Source: Methylobacterium marchantiae | GTDB taxonomy: Bacteria; Pseudomonadota; Alphaproteobacteria; Rhizobiales; Beijerinckiaceae | NCBI RefSeq assembly: GCF_022179405.1 | Contig: NZ_BPQT01000045.1 | Coordinates: 1 to 64,000 of the forward strand | Length of the DNA: 64,000 nucleotides | Direction of reading: 5' to 3' | In this document: positions 46,026-54,430 of the stretch, one piece after another | How the letters are laid out: each line of letters starts with the position of its first letter | Position numbering within the stretch: position 1 is the first letter of the stretch | Program-made: the position numbers and the translations under genes | Notes under the pieces: generated by a model | Told to the model about the DNA's origin: nothing | Databases searched by the model: none | Seen by the model: the letters and a program-made list of their open reading frames with translations, nothing else

Positions 46026-46607
46026 CTAACCCGCCGCGCTGAAAGGCACGGCATGGCGCGATCCCGGCCGGCTCACGGACCGCGACCCGGCCAGCAGGAA
46101 CCGCCACGGAATCTCCGCGCCCTTGGTGATCCCGATGCGGCGGTCCGCCAGGATCGCCGGTACGCTCGTTCGGGGCGTGACGGCGAAGGGGGGCTGGTCG
46201 AGGGGTAGACCATCGTGGAGCACGGTGACGGCGAGCGCCTGGCACAGCCGGCCCGGCCCGGCGCAGAGGAGGCGGGGCGCGTCGAGGCCGCGGCGGTCGC
46301 GCATGGCGTCGATCCCGATCTCCGGTTCGATCGCCCGGATCAGGACCGCGCTGCCCGGCTCGCAGACCACGTTCAGGCACCAGTGGATGCCGTAGGAGCG
46401 ATAGACATAGGCATGGCCCGCCGGCCCGAACATGCTGGCATTGCGCCGCGTCGGGCCGCCGAAACTATGGGAGGCCGGGTCGGTCCGATCATAGGCCTCG
46501 GTCTCGACGATCATGCCGCCGATGCCGGAGACCAGCAGGCGGCAGCCGATCAGGTCGGCGGCGACGATCGATGCCGGCCGCGCATAGAATTCCGCATCGA
46601 GGGTCAC
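46026..46607 (-). CDS. 3-methyladenine DNA glycosylase (AAG/MPG type)
   Basis: 193 residues, full length. It excises alkylated purines in base-excision repair. Family blocks: ARDLIGxxL-like AADLIGCRLLVSGIGG, IVETEAYDRTDPASHSFGG with the catalytic Glu, NASMFGPAGHAYVYRSYGIH and LCAGPGRLCQALAV. The GTG start lies 11 bases downstream of the rnhA stop, so translation is likely coupled. A duplicated 13-base element (TGACCCTCGAT twice) spans the junction between the genes. No adaptive-response regulator is seen nearby. Confidence 0.93.
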   Translation of the reverse strand: MTLDAEFYARPASIVAADLIGCRLLVSGIGGMIVETEAYDRTDPASHSFGGPTRRNASMFGPAGHAYVYRSYGIHWCLNVVCEPGSAVLIRAIEPEIGIDAMRDRRGLDAPRLLCAGPGRLCQALAVTVLHDGLPLDQPPFAVTPRTSVPAILADRRIGITKGAEIPWRFLLAGSRSVSRPGSRHAVPFSAAG

Positions 46608-46617
46608 TGATCGAGGG

Positions 46618-47334
46618 TCACTGGCCGCCGGGACCGCCCTCGAGCGTCCGAGCGATGCCCGCCGGGCCGAGCTTCAGCGCCACCCGGATCGCCCGCTCGA
46701 CATAGGCCTGAGGCGTCAGCCCCGCGAGCTTGGCCGCCCGCGACACGTCGAGGCCGAGCCCGAGATCGATGGCCACCTGCGTCGTGCGCGGAGACGGAGC
46801 GACGGGCGCCGCCACCGCGTCCGGCGTCGGCACGACGGCCGGGACGGCGGGAGCCTGGACCGGCTCCTGCTTCGGTGCCAGGCCGAGCGCTTCGCGTCGT
46901 CCCTGTGCGGCCAGCCGGTCGGCGCGCTCGTTGCCGACATTGCCGGTATGGCCCCGCACCCAGGTCCATTTCACGTCGCGGGCGGCGTTGAGGGCGTCGA
47001 GTTCCTGCATCAGCTCGACGTTCTTCACCGGCCCGGTGCTGGTGCGCCAGCCCTTGGCCTTCCAGCCGCGCATCCATTCGGTCACCGACTTGATGACGTA
47101 CTGGCTGTCGCAGCGCATCTCGATGGCGGAGCCGGCGGGGAAGTGGGACAGGGCCTTGATCGCGGCGGTCAGTTCCATGCGGTTGTTGGTGGTGGCGCGG
47201 TCTCCGCCGCAGAGCTCGACCTTGCCCTCCGGTCCCTCGATCACCACGCCCCAGCCGCCCGGGCCGGGATTGGGATCGCAGCCGCCATCGGCATAGACGA
47301 CGGCTCGGGCGAGGGCGGGCTTCGTGGTCGTCAT
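46618..47334 (-). CDS. rnhA: Ribonuclease HI with C-terminal extension
   Basis: 238 residues. The first 150 are a standard RNase HI that cleaves RNA in RNA-DNA hybrids: Asp16 (VVYADGGCDPNPG), Glu54 (TTNNRMELTAAI), Asp76 (MRCDSQYVIKSV), His129 and Asp139 (RGHTGNVGNERADRLAA). The extra 88 residues have an Ala/Pro/Val linker and a helical end (LDVSRAAKLAGLTPQAYVER; AIRVALKLG) not found in E. coli RNase HI. The 3-methyladenine glycosylase gene follows directly. Extension function unknown. Confidence 0.95.
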   Translation of the reverse strand: MTTTKPALARAVVYADGGCDPNPGPGGWGVVIEGPEGKVELCGGDRATTNNRMELTAAIKALSHFPAGSAIEMRCDSQYVIKSVTEWMRGWKAKGWRTSTGPVKNVELMQELDALNAARDVKWTWVRGHTGNVGNERADRLAAQGRREALGLAPKQEPVQAPAVPAVVPTPDAVAAPVAPSPRTTQVAIDLGLGLDVSRAAKLAGLTPQAYVERAIRVALKLGPAGIARTLEGGPGGQ

Positions 47335-47385
47335 GACGCTGGTCTCGTGTGCAGGGCAGCGGGGCCCCTAGCACGAGCCGCACGG

Positions 47386-48024
47386 TCAGGGCGATCGCAG
47401 CGGCGCATCGGCGGGCCGGATTTCGTACTGGATCGGCTTGAAGGCATTGTTGTTCGATTGCAGGGCCGAACAGGCGGTGAGCCCGACGATGAGATCGATC
47501 TCGGCCTCGAAGGTCACGTGGTCGCCGGCCCGGCTCAGGGGCGGCTCGACCTTCAGTTCCCCGGTCTCGCCATTCACCACGACGTTCATGAACACGTTGA
47601 AGGCGACCGGGATGCGGTCCGGCCCGATGCCATAGGGCGCGAGGGCCGCCGCGAGGTTGCCGAAGCAGCCCCTGTGCGGATGCGCGTCGCCGTAGATGAT
47701 CCGGAACGTGTCGGCGGAGCAGGGCGTGAGGAGGAAATCGTGCCGGCCCACCGTGTCCTCGACGATGCGCAGGAGGATGTTGGAGCGATTGGAATAGATC
47801 GGGTCGCCCGTCGTCAGGTAGATGCGGCTGGCGTAATCGAGGGTCCGGCCGGACGAGATCACTTCGTCGCGGTCCGCCCGCGAGAAGGCGAGGAGATCGG
47901 CCACCTGCTCGCCCTTCGGGTCGATGACCGTGAGGCGATCGCCCTTGGCGAGCTCGAAGGCGACGCCGCTGCGGGGCGCGATCTCGTGGCGTCGGATCGG
48001 GGGCAGGGCGGTCTCAGGCTGCAT
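47386..48024 (-). CDS. DUF1989 / urea carboxylase-associated family protein
   Basis: 212 residues from ATG 48024, where GGGAGG stands nine bases upstream and overlaps the end of the preceding gene. DUF1989 motifs: GDRLTVIDPKGEQVADLLAF, YSNRSNILLRIVEDTVGRHD, LTPCSADTF and HRGCFGNLAAAL with Cys and His residues likely to bind metal. Family members accompany urea carboxylase/allophanate hydrolase or guanidine-related genes. It is translationally coupled to the YqcI/YcgG-type gene, so the pair probably acts in one pathway of a guanidino or urea compound; no urea carboxylase gene is in the window. Confidence 0.87.
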   Translation of the reverse strand: MQPETALPPIRRHEIAPRSGVAFELAKGDRLTVIDPKGEQVADLLAFSRADRDEVISSGRTLDYASRIYLTTGDPIYSNRSNILLRIVEDTVGRHDFLLTPCSADTFRIIYGDAHPHRGCFGNLAAALAPYGIGPDRIPVAFNVFMNVVVNGETGELKVEPPLSRAGDHVTFEAEIDLIVGLTACSALQSNNNAFKPIQYEIRPADAPLRSP

Positions 48025-48736
48025 CGCGGCCATCCTCCCTGACGCGATCGTTCGCGCTCGTCGCCCGCCCCCGGAACGGACAGACCCAGTCGCCGCCGAC
48101 GGCGCGACCGCTGTACTGGCGAGCCTCCGACGCATCGCCGTGCCGGGCCAGCATGGGGTTGATCGAGCCGGCCAGCGCCTCGTCGCGGGCGAGGATCGCC
48201 GAGCGCAGCCCCTCGTAGCGGCCTTCCTCGCGCAGCTGCTCGAACTGGGCGCGCAGGTTGAAGACGAGGACGGGATGCGAGAAGCGCCGGGCCGGCCGGC
48301 TCGCGCCGGGATGCATTCCTACCATGAAGAACGCCTCGCCGCCGAAGGAGAGGGCGAAATGCGGGTCGTTCGGGTCCGCCTGCACCCGCTTGTCGTAACG
48401 CTGGCCGAGGAAGGCGTCCTTGTCCGACAGGGACTGCACCCGGTCCCACAGGTGCCGCTCGAACCGCTCCTCGGACAGGAGGGACGCCTTCTCGAACACG
48501 ACGGCGAAGCTCTGGAACAGCTTCGGATTCGCCCGGTAACGGCAGATGAAGGCGAGGAGCGCCGGATAGATCCGCGTATCGTCCCAGCCCGAGGCGACGT
48601 CGCGCGCGACCAGGACCTTCAGCTGCCCCTTGGCGAGGGCCGATTTCGCGCCGACGCAGGGGAAAGGTTGGTCCTTGATGAAGGCGTGGAACTCCTGCGC
48701 GAGCGGATGGGCGGCATCGTCGGTGGGAAACAGCAT
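48014..48736 (-). CDS. YqcI/YcgG-family protein (GntA-like haem-dependent N-hydroxylase family)
   Basis: 240 residues, no signal or membrane segment. Recognisable family blocks are FIKDQPFPCVGAKSALAKGQ, VFEKASLLSEERFERHLWDR, DPNDPHFALSFGGEAFFMVG, HPGASRPARRFSHPVLVFNL and the C-terminal DWVCPFRGR (Cys-Pro-Phe). In guanitoxin biosynthesis a member (GntA) hydroxylates a guanidine nitrogen using haem. Whether this protein does so is inference. It is followed with an 11-base overlap by the DUF1989 gene. GGAG lies 6 bases before the ATG. Confidence 0.85.
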   Translation of the reverse strand: MLFPTDDAAHPLAQEFHAFIKDQPFPCVGAKSALAKGQLKVLVARDVASGWDDTRIYPALLAFICRYRANPKLFQSFAVVFEKASLLSEERFERHLWDRVQSLSDKDAFLGQRYDKRVQADPNDPHFALSFGGEAFFMVGMHPGASRPARRFSHPVLVFNLRAQFEQLREEGRYEGLRSAILARDEALAGSINPMLARHGDASEARQYSGRAVGGDWVCPFRGRATSANDRVREDGRDAA

Positions 48737-49447
48737 GGGGCTCCGGAATATCGTCGGTCGGGTGCGGAGCGGCGCCAGGAGGCGGCCACCCCGCGAGGGA
48801 CATGGCCAACCGATCGCTGCCGGGGATGTTCCGCGCCGCGCAGGGACAGGACGTCGCTATCCACAGGATTGCCCGAGATCAGCCAAGACGAGGGCGGATT
48901 CGCCACGGGCCTTCGCCGAGATGAATTGGTCTTGTTTCGTACATTCCGCCGGTAGTGTCGGGCTGCTTTGCTGAAACATCTTGGGTTCGACTTGCAGCGG
49001 GTTCGCCAAGACTCTGCGGCGGCGGTTCGCGAATGCCGTGAACGAGAGCAGCACCGGATGGTGCGGAATGGCCTGGCCGATCTCTGTGGCTTCGCGCGTC
49101 TTCTACGCCGCCGTGCCGCAATCGGTCTGGACGAGCCGCCTCCTCTCGGGCGCGAGGTCGTCGCCGGTGGCGACGCCGGGAAGCCGGGACGGTCTAGGCG
49201 AGCCCTCTGTCGCTTTCCGTCCGGAATGCGCGGCTTCTCCTACGGATGCGTATTTCCTGAAAGCCGAGACCGGCCGCGACGGCAGGGCCGGCCTCCCGTT
49301 CCCTGCAGGCCGATGGTGCGCGGCCTCGACCGGCCGAGGCAAGGGCAGGCGCTTGCTTCGCCGAGGCCCGTGACTTAAAAAAATCAAGTAAAGGCAAATC
49401 CCGGAATTTGGAATAGACCATTCGATCGGCTCGGGGGAGGGTTTTCG
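48737..49447. other. 711-base region without a supported gene
   Basis: GC-rich throughout with open frames of up to 136 residues on the plus strand (48968-49378; 48981-49373), neither having a recognisable motif nor a good ribosome site. It may contain a decayed gene. An A-rich patch at 49375-49390 precedes the cyclase. Confidence 0.5.
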
Positions 49448-50524
49448 GTGGGATATGATGTGTCTTCGCTGCCGGTCGCGATCGCAGGCGTACAGGTGAG
49501 GATCATCGATCTTTTCAAGGGCCGCGCCTCTCTCGGCTATGTGGTGCTTTCCGCGACTGCGATATTTTTATTCGACACATGGAGCCCGCTGCATTTCGCC
49601 GTCGCTGTGCTCTATAGCGTCGTCATCGTTCTCGCGACGCTGTGGTTCAAGCGACTCGGCACTGTCAGGACCGCGGCGCTCTGCGCGTCGCTGACCTGCC
49701 TGAGCTTCGTCATCACGCATGGCTCGGATCTGGACGGCAGCGCCCTGGCCCGTACGCTGATCAGCCTCGCCGCCATCGCCATCACCACGAAACTGGCCGT
49801 GTTGAACATCGCGACCCGTGAACGGCTGATCGCGCTGGGGAAGGAAAAGGACAATCTCGCCCGGTTCTTCTCGCCGGCCATCGTCGAGCAGATCGCGAAG
49901 AACGACATCGCGTTTTCGACGACACGGTACGAGCCTGCCGCAGTCCTCTTCGTCGACATGATCGGGTTCACGAAGTTCTGCAGCGTTCTCCGGCCGCAGG
50001 ACGTGATCGCCATGCTGCGCGAATTGCTCTGCATGTTGAGTGACAGCGTCTTCGATCACCACGGCACCGTCGACAAGTTCACGGGCGACGGTCTGATCGC
50101 CGTCTTCGGCACTCCCGTCTCCAGCCCGTTGAATGCGACGAATGCCGTTCGGTGTGCACTGACGATGCAGGAGAGGCTTCAAGCGTGGAACGAGACACGT
50201 GCGGCGATGGGGCAGGACGCCGTCGCCGTCGCCGTCGGCATTCATTACGGCGATGTCGTGCTCGGCGATGTCGGATGTGAAAGCCGGCTCGAACTGACGG
50301 TTCTGGGCGATACCGTCAATGTCGCGAGCCGCGTCGAGAACCATTGCCGGGCCGCGAATGCCTCGATCCTGATCACGGACGCCGTGGTCGAACGAATGGA
50401 GCGCGAGGGAAGCGACAGGACGGTGAGACGGTTCACCGACCGGGGTCTTCACACGATCCGCGGGCATTCGGATGCCATACGGCTCTTTGCGATCCCGAGG
50501 GATGCGGAACCCGCCATTCCTTGA
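49448..50524 (+). CDS. Class III adenylate/guanylate cyclase, membrane-anchored
   Basis: 358 residues. Four or so N-terminal membrane segments (about 28-125) lead to a helical linker (LIALGKEKDNLARFFSPAIVEQIAK) and the catalytic domain from about 160: metal-binding VLFVDMIGFTKFCS and GTVDKFTGDGLIAVFG, base- and ribose-contact LTVLGDTVNVASRVE, with the GIHYGDVVLGDVG strand. This layout matches bacterial class III cyclases that make cAMP; nucleotide specificity cannot be proven. GTG start with GGGGGAGGG seven bases upstream. It stands alone, 253 bases from the convergent MocR gene. Confidence 0.92.
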   Translation: MGYDVSSLPVAIAGVQVRIIDLFKGRASLGYVVLSATAIFLFDTWSPLHFAVAVLYSVVIVLATLWFKRLGTVRTAALCASLTCLSFVITHGSDLDGSALARTLISLAAIAITTKLAVLNIATRERLIALGKEKDNLARFFSPAIVEQIAKNDIAFSTTRYEPAAVLFVDMIGFTKFCSVLRPQDVIAMLRELLCMLSDSVFDHHGTVDKFTGDGLIAVFGTPVSSPLNATNAVRCALTMQERLQAWNETRAAMGQDAVAVAVGIHYGDVVLGDVGCESRLELTVLGDTVNVASRVENHCRAANASILITDAVVERMEREGSDRTVRRFTDRGLHTIRGHSDAIRLFAIPRDAEPAIP

Positions 50525-50777
50525 GCTTGAGGCAAGTCACGGCTTGTACCAAGTGTCAGTGACACCGACCCATAGGTCGTGGTCACCGAAGCCCGGCGGA
50601 CGACCGCCGCCGCGCGGTCGCGCGGGTAAGCCTTGATGGGTCATACTCATCGAGGCTTGGTATTGGCGATGTCCCGAGTGGCTCGTCGGCCGATGCAGCA
50701 CGATTCCCGATGTTGCCCCGCCGCATTTGACCGATGATCCACAATCCCTGCGGGCAGGAAGCGCCGGATGTGATCCG

Positions 50778-52238
50778 TCAGATATAGGCCGAAGCCAGCG
50801 CGGGTGAGTGCGACAGGACATGGGCCAGGATTTCCAGCGATTGCGCGATCTCCGCGCGGCTGGCGAGGCCGCCGAGGCAGATTCGCACGGCTTCCGGTGC
50901 TTCTCCTGCCGCGAGGAAGGCGTCGCTCGCCACCGCGCCGATCCCCGCCGCGCGGGCTTGGCTGGCGAAGGCCGAGCGGGTCCAGCCCTGGGGCAGTGAT
51001 AGCCAGAGATGGAAGCCGGCCGGGTCGGCGGTCACGCCCTTCTGCCCCAGAAGTTCGGCGGCGATGGCCTGTCGCGCCCGCGATTCCGAACGGACGAAGG
51101 CGACGATCGCTTCGGCGGTGCCGTCGCCGATCCAGCGCGTGGCGAGCGCCGTGGTGATCGGCGAGGCCATCACCGTTGAGGCGCGCAGGGCCGCCGTCAG
51201 CTGGAGCGCCGCCCGCGCGCTGGGCGCCAGCATGTAGGCGAGCCGCAGGCCCGCGCCGAGGCATTTGGCCAGACCCGCGACGTGATAGGTGATCTCCGGC
51301 GCTAGCTGGTAGAACGGCACCGGTGGCGTCACCGGCACGAAACCGTAGGCATCGTCCTCGATGATCGCCACGTTGTAGCGCCGCGCCACCGTGACGATGG
51401 CCGCGCGGCGCGCCGCCGAGATGGTGACCGTGGTCGGGTTCTGCAGGGTCGGGTTGAGATAGAGCGCCTTCGGAGCGTGCCGGGTGCAGATCGCCGCAAA
51501 GCCGGCGGCGTCGATCCCTTCCGCATCCATGGGCAACCCGACGAGGCGCAGGCCGAGATGAGCCGCGAGGGCCCGCGCGCCGGGATAGGTCAGCGCCTCG
51601 CAGCAGATCGTGTCGCCGGGCTGCGCCACCAGGCTCATGACGGCGCCGAGGGCGGCATGGGCGCCGGGGCAGATCAGCAGGCGGTCGCGCGATGCTTCGA
51701 GGCCGCGGCGGCGAAGCCATTCGATCGCCGCCTCCTTGTCCTCGTGCGTCCCGCCGAAGCCCTGGTAGCGCAGCAGGTTCGGCAGATCCTCCGAGACTGC
51801 CGCGAGGCCGGCCTGCATCCGTCCGAGCAGGACGGGATCGTCGGGTTCCGGCGGCAGGTTCATGGTGAAATCGACGGGGCCGTGACGGCGCGGCGCCATG
51901 GTCCTCGGATGGGGCGTGGGCGTCGCAGGCCCTGCCACGAAGGTGCCCTGGCCGACCCGCGCCTCCACCAGGCCGCGGCGCTGCGCCTCCACGTAGCCGC
52001 GCGCCACCGTGGTGAAGTTGAGGTCCAGCCGCTCGGCGAGGACGCGCTGGGGCGGCAGGCGCTCGGCGACGGAGAGTCGCCCGGTGCGGATATCGTCGGC
52101 GATGGCCTCGGCGAGGGCGAGGTAATGCGGCTTGCCCCAGCGCCCGAGATCCGGTGTCCACCCGTCCGGCAGAGGAGATGGGAGCGTCGACGACGCGGCG
52201 CGAGAGCCGAGCTTCCTCGATCGTTGTCCGGTGATCAT
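50778..52238 (-). CDS. MocR-type regulator (GntR HTH plus aminotransferase domain)
   Basis: About 486 residues from ATG 52238 (52265 is a near alternative; the frame is open to 52394, which would run through the upstream palindrome). The GntR winged helix reads WGKPHYLALAEAIADDIRTG and RVLAERLDLNFTTVARGYVE; the class I aminotransferase-like domain has YLNPTLQNPTTVTISAARR, VAIIEDDAYGFVPV and AGLAKCLGAGLRLAYML, with the PLP-binding Lys. Such proteins sense amino-type ligands through PLP and control neighbouring genes. It is divergent from the nitrilase operon, so it is the likely local regulator. Confidence 0.92.
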   Translation of the reverse strand: MITGQRSRKLGSRAASSTLPSPLPDGWTPDLGRWGKPHYLALAEAIADDIRTGRLSVAERLPPQRVLAERLDLNFTTVARGYVEAQRRGLVEARVGQGTFVAGPATPTPHPRTMAPRRHGPVDFTMNLPPEPDDPVLLGRMQAGLAAVSEDLPNLLRYQGFGGTHEDKEAAIEWLRRRGLEASRDRLLICPGAHAALGAVMSLVAQPGDTICCEALTYPGARALAAHLGLRLVGLPMDAEGIDAAGFAAICTRHAPKALYLNPTLQNPTTVTISAARRAAIVTVARRYNVAIIEDDAYGFVPVTPPVPFYQLAPEITYHVAGLAKCLGAGLRLAYMLAPSARAALQLTAALRASTVMASPITTALATRWIGDGTAEAIVAFVRSESRARQAIAAELLGQKGVTADPAGFHLWLSLPQGWTRSAFASQARAAGIGAVASDAFLAAGEAPEAVRICLGGLASRAEIAQSLEILAHVLSHSPALASAYI

Positions 52239-52374
52239 CGCAGACCCAGTCAATTGCCAATCCATCTCGAATTGTATGGATAGCAATCGTCGTGCCGGTG
52301 ATCGTCGCCCGAGGATGCCGGGAAATTTCCGGTCAATACAGTCAAATAAGTTGCCAGTATAACGGTGCATATGT

Positions 52375-52399
52375 CGAGCATCTATGCATCGCATGCTCG
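52375..52399. promoter_or_regulatory. Palindrome upstream of MocR gene, candidate operator
   Basis: CGAGCAT and ATGCTCG arms (7 bp, perfect) separated by 11 bases, placing the half-sites 18 bases apart (nearly two turns). It lies between the MocR start and the sigma-54 promoter of the nitrilase operon, the correct place for MocR autoregulation and operon control. Confidence 0.45.
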
Positions 52400-52511
52400 G
52401 TTTTTAGGCGTGATGGCGGGTGGGCGGGAAGGCATACCACGACGCGGATTGACCGCAGGATTGTATGTATTCACCAGCGTGAAATTGGCTGCATCGCAAT
52501 AGCGTCGAAGC

Positions 52512-52526
52512 TGGCACGCGGATTGC
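52512..52526 (+). promoter_or_regulatory. Sigma-54 (RpoN) promoter of the nitrilase operon
   Basis: TGGCACG-CGGA-TTGC matches the -24/-12 consensus TGGCACG-N4-TTGC at all conserved positions, with GG at 52513-52514 and GC at 52525-52526. The predicted transcription start near 52538 leaves a leader of about 55 bases before the ATG at 52593. It fits the nitrogen-starvation name of this gene family. A clear NtrC enhancer site was not found by eye. Confidence 0.8.
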
Positions 52527-52592
52527 CATTTCCCGATCGGCCGTCGCCGGCAATGATCGCGGCGGACATCGAGATATCAGGGAGTGTTTCCG

Positions 52593-53075
52593 ATGCCAGC
52601 CGTCAGTGCCGAGCACCATAAGAAGGGCGATTACTTCGTCGATTACGAAGAGAAGGTCTTCGAGGACGTGAAGGCCGAGCCGGGCCAGAAGGCGCTCGTC
52701 ACCTTCCACACCGTGGCCTTCGAGGGCTCGATCGGTTTCGTGAACCTGCTCCAGGCGACGCGCCTGCTGCGCAAGGGCTTCGAGACCTCAGTGCTGCTCT
52801 ACGGGCCGGGTGTGACGCTCGGCGTCCAGCGCGGCTTCCCGACGCTGGGCGACGAGGCCTTTCCCGGCCACATGAACATGAACAACCAGATCGTGAAGTT
52901 CCTCTCCGAGGGCGGCAAGGTCTATGCCTGCCGGTTCGCGCTCCAGGCCCTCTACGGCCATGGCGAGCCCTCGCTGATCGAGGGCATCCGCCCCATCGCC
53001 CCCACCGACGTCCTCGATCTCGTCCTCCTGCACAAGCGCGACAACGCCGTGGTGATCGACACCTGGACGGTGTGA
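52593..53075 (+). CDS. MSMEG_0572/Sll0783-family nitrogen-starvation response protein
   Basis: 160 residues, cytosolic. The sequence [40 protein letters not shown] and [20 protein letters not shown] matches the family that leads Nit1C-type clusters in cyanobacteria, mycobacteria and proteobacteria (Sll0783 in Synechocystis). Its fold resembles DsrE-like sulfur-relay proteins in strand order, but this is a guess. An AGGGAG element lies nine bases before the ATG 52593. A 248-base gap containing a REP-like pair separates it from the nitrilase. Confidence 0.9.
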   Translation: MPAVSAEHHKKGDYFVDYEEKVFEDVKAEPGQKALVTFHTVAFEGSIGFVNLLQATRLLRKGFETSVLLYGPGVTLGVQRGFPTLGDEAFPGHMNMNNQIVKFLSEGGKVYACRFALQALYGHGEPSLIEGIRPIAPTDVLDLVLLHKRDNAVVIDTWTV

Positions 53076-53100
53076 GGCGCGAGGCTTCCGCTGAGCGTCC

Positions 53101-53146
53101 CTTCCCCGGACGGGTGGAGCGCAGCGGAACCCGATCCGGGGGCCAG
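53101..53146. repeat. REP-like element, left copy
   Basis: The 46-base segment (TTCCCCGGACG ... AGCGCAGCGGA ... GATCCGGG) is an imperfect inverted copy of 53219-53263. Together they form a pair of facing palindromic units as in bacterial REP/BIME elements. Sequence style matches extragenic hairpins near the window end. Confidence 0.65.
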
Positions 53147-53218
53147 CAAGGCGAGCCGCGTAGCGTCGGGATCGGCGCCCGATTGAGGCGGCGACGCCGA
53201 CGCGTCTCGTTCTGCCGG

Positions 53219-53263
53219 CTGGATCCCGGATCACCCTCCGCTGACGCTGCGGGCGTCCGGGAA
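53219..53263. repeat. REP-like element, right copy (inverted)
   Basis: Reverse complement reads TTCCCGGACG...AGCG.CAGCGGA...GATCCGGG, aligned with the left copy over about 45 bases with several differences. Located 61 bases before the nitrilase start, so it lies inside the probable operon transcript. Confidence 0.65.
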
Positions 53264-53323
53264 AGGGCCTGTGCGAGACGAGACCGGTGCCGTCGTGGCA
53301 CCCAGCGAACAGGGAACGGACCC

Positions 53324-54430
53324 ATGTCCGAGTCACGCTTGTCCGAGTCACGCATCGTGCGCGCCGCCGCCGTTCAGATTTCACCCGATCTGGAGCGGCC
53401 GGGCGGGACGCTGGAAAGAGTGCTCGCCGCGACCGACGAAGCGGCGGGCAAGGGCGCACGGTTCATCGTGTTCCCCGAGACCTTCGTGCCGTATTACCCG
53501 TACTTCTCCTTCATCGCCCCGCCCGCGGCGCAGGGGCCGGAGCATCTGCGACTCTACGAGGGCGCGGTGACGGTGCCGGGGCCGGTGACGCAGGCGGTCT
53601 CGGCCGCCGCGCGCCAGCACGACGCGGTGATCGTGCTCGGCATCAACGAGCGCGACCACGGCTCGCTCTACAACGCGCAGCTGATCTTCGACGCGGACGG
53701 GACGCTCCTGCTCAAGCGCCGCAAGATCACGCCGACCTATCACGAGCGCATGATCTGGGGGCAGGGCGACGGCGCCGGGCTCAAGGTGGTGGAGACCGCC
53801 GTCGGCCGGGTCGGGGCGCTGGCCTGCTGGGAGCATTACAACCCGCTCGCCCGCTACGCCCTGATGGCGCAGCACGAGGAGATCCACGCGGCCCAGTTCC
53901 CCGGCTCGATGGTCGGCCAGATCTTCGCCGACCAGATGGAAGTCACGATCCGGCATCACGCGCTGGAGGCCGCCTGTTTCGTGGTCAACGCCACCGGCTG
54001 GCTCACCGAGGCGCAGATCGCCACGATCTCCCCCGACGAGCGGATGCGCGGCGCGCTGCGCGGCGGCAATTGCACCGCCATCGTCTCGCCGGAAGGCAAG
54101 CACCTCGTCCCGCCGATGACCGAAGGCGAGGGCATCATCGTCGCCGACATGGACATGGCCCTCGTCACCAAGCGCAAGCGGATGATGGATTCCGTCGGCC
54201 ATTACGCCCGTCCCGAACTCCTCAGCCTCAATCACGACGCGCGTCCCGCCCGCACCGTGGTCACCACGCACGCATCGGACACCCCGCATCCCCGGAGCAC
54301 CGACCATGAGCGACTCTCCGCTGCTGACCTCCCCGGCCGCCTCGCTGCCGGTGCCGTCCCCGGTCTACCAGGGGATGCCGACCGAGCACCTGATCAACGC
54401 GCTCCAATCCTACGGAGTCAGGCTGGCTGA
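53324..54430 (+). CDS. Nitrilase (MSMEG_0571/Nit6803-like, Nit1C cluster)
   Basis: 368 residues. The carbon-nitrogen hydrolase triad is Glu52 ([14 protein letters not shown]), Lys134 ([14 protein letters not shown], with a second Glu141) and Cys168 ([15 protein letters not shown]). These enzymes convert nitriles to acid and ammonia; the family is related to Synechocystis Nit6803. The N-terminus has a repeated [10 protein letters not shown] caused by a 15-bp tandem repeat. The reading frame continues 125 bases into the radical SAM gene, giving an unusual tail ([19 protein letters not shown]) after the last family residues. Either the stop has drifted or the tail is tolerated. Confidence 0.93.
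   Translation: MSESRLSESRIVRAAAVQISPDLERPGGTLERVLAATDEAAGKGARFIVFPETFVPYYPYFSFIAPPAAQGPEHLRLYEGAVTVPGPVTQAVSAAARQHDAVIVLGINERDHGSLYNAQLIFDADGTLLLKRRKITPTYHERMIWGQGDGAGLKVVETAVGRVGALACWEHYNPLARYALMAQHEEIHAAQFPGSMVGQIFADQMEVTIRHHALEAACFVVNATGWLTEAQIATISPDERMRGALRGGNCTAIVSPEGKHLVPPMTEGEGIIVADMDMALVTKRKRMMDSVGHYARPELLSLNHDARPARTVVTTHASDTPHPRSTDHERLSAADLPGRLAAGAVPGLPGDADRAPDQRAPILRSQAG
53325..53354 (+). repeat. 15-bp tandem repeat at the nitrilase N-terminus
   Basis: TGTCCGAGTCACGC followed by T or A occurs twice in tandem (53325-53339, 53340-53354), encoding [10 protein letters not shown]. In-frame duplication just after the start codon. Confidence 0.9.
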
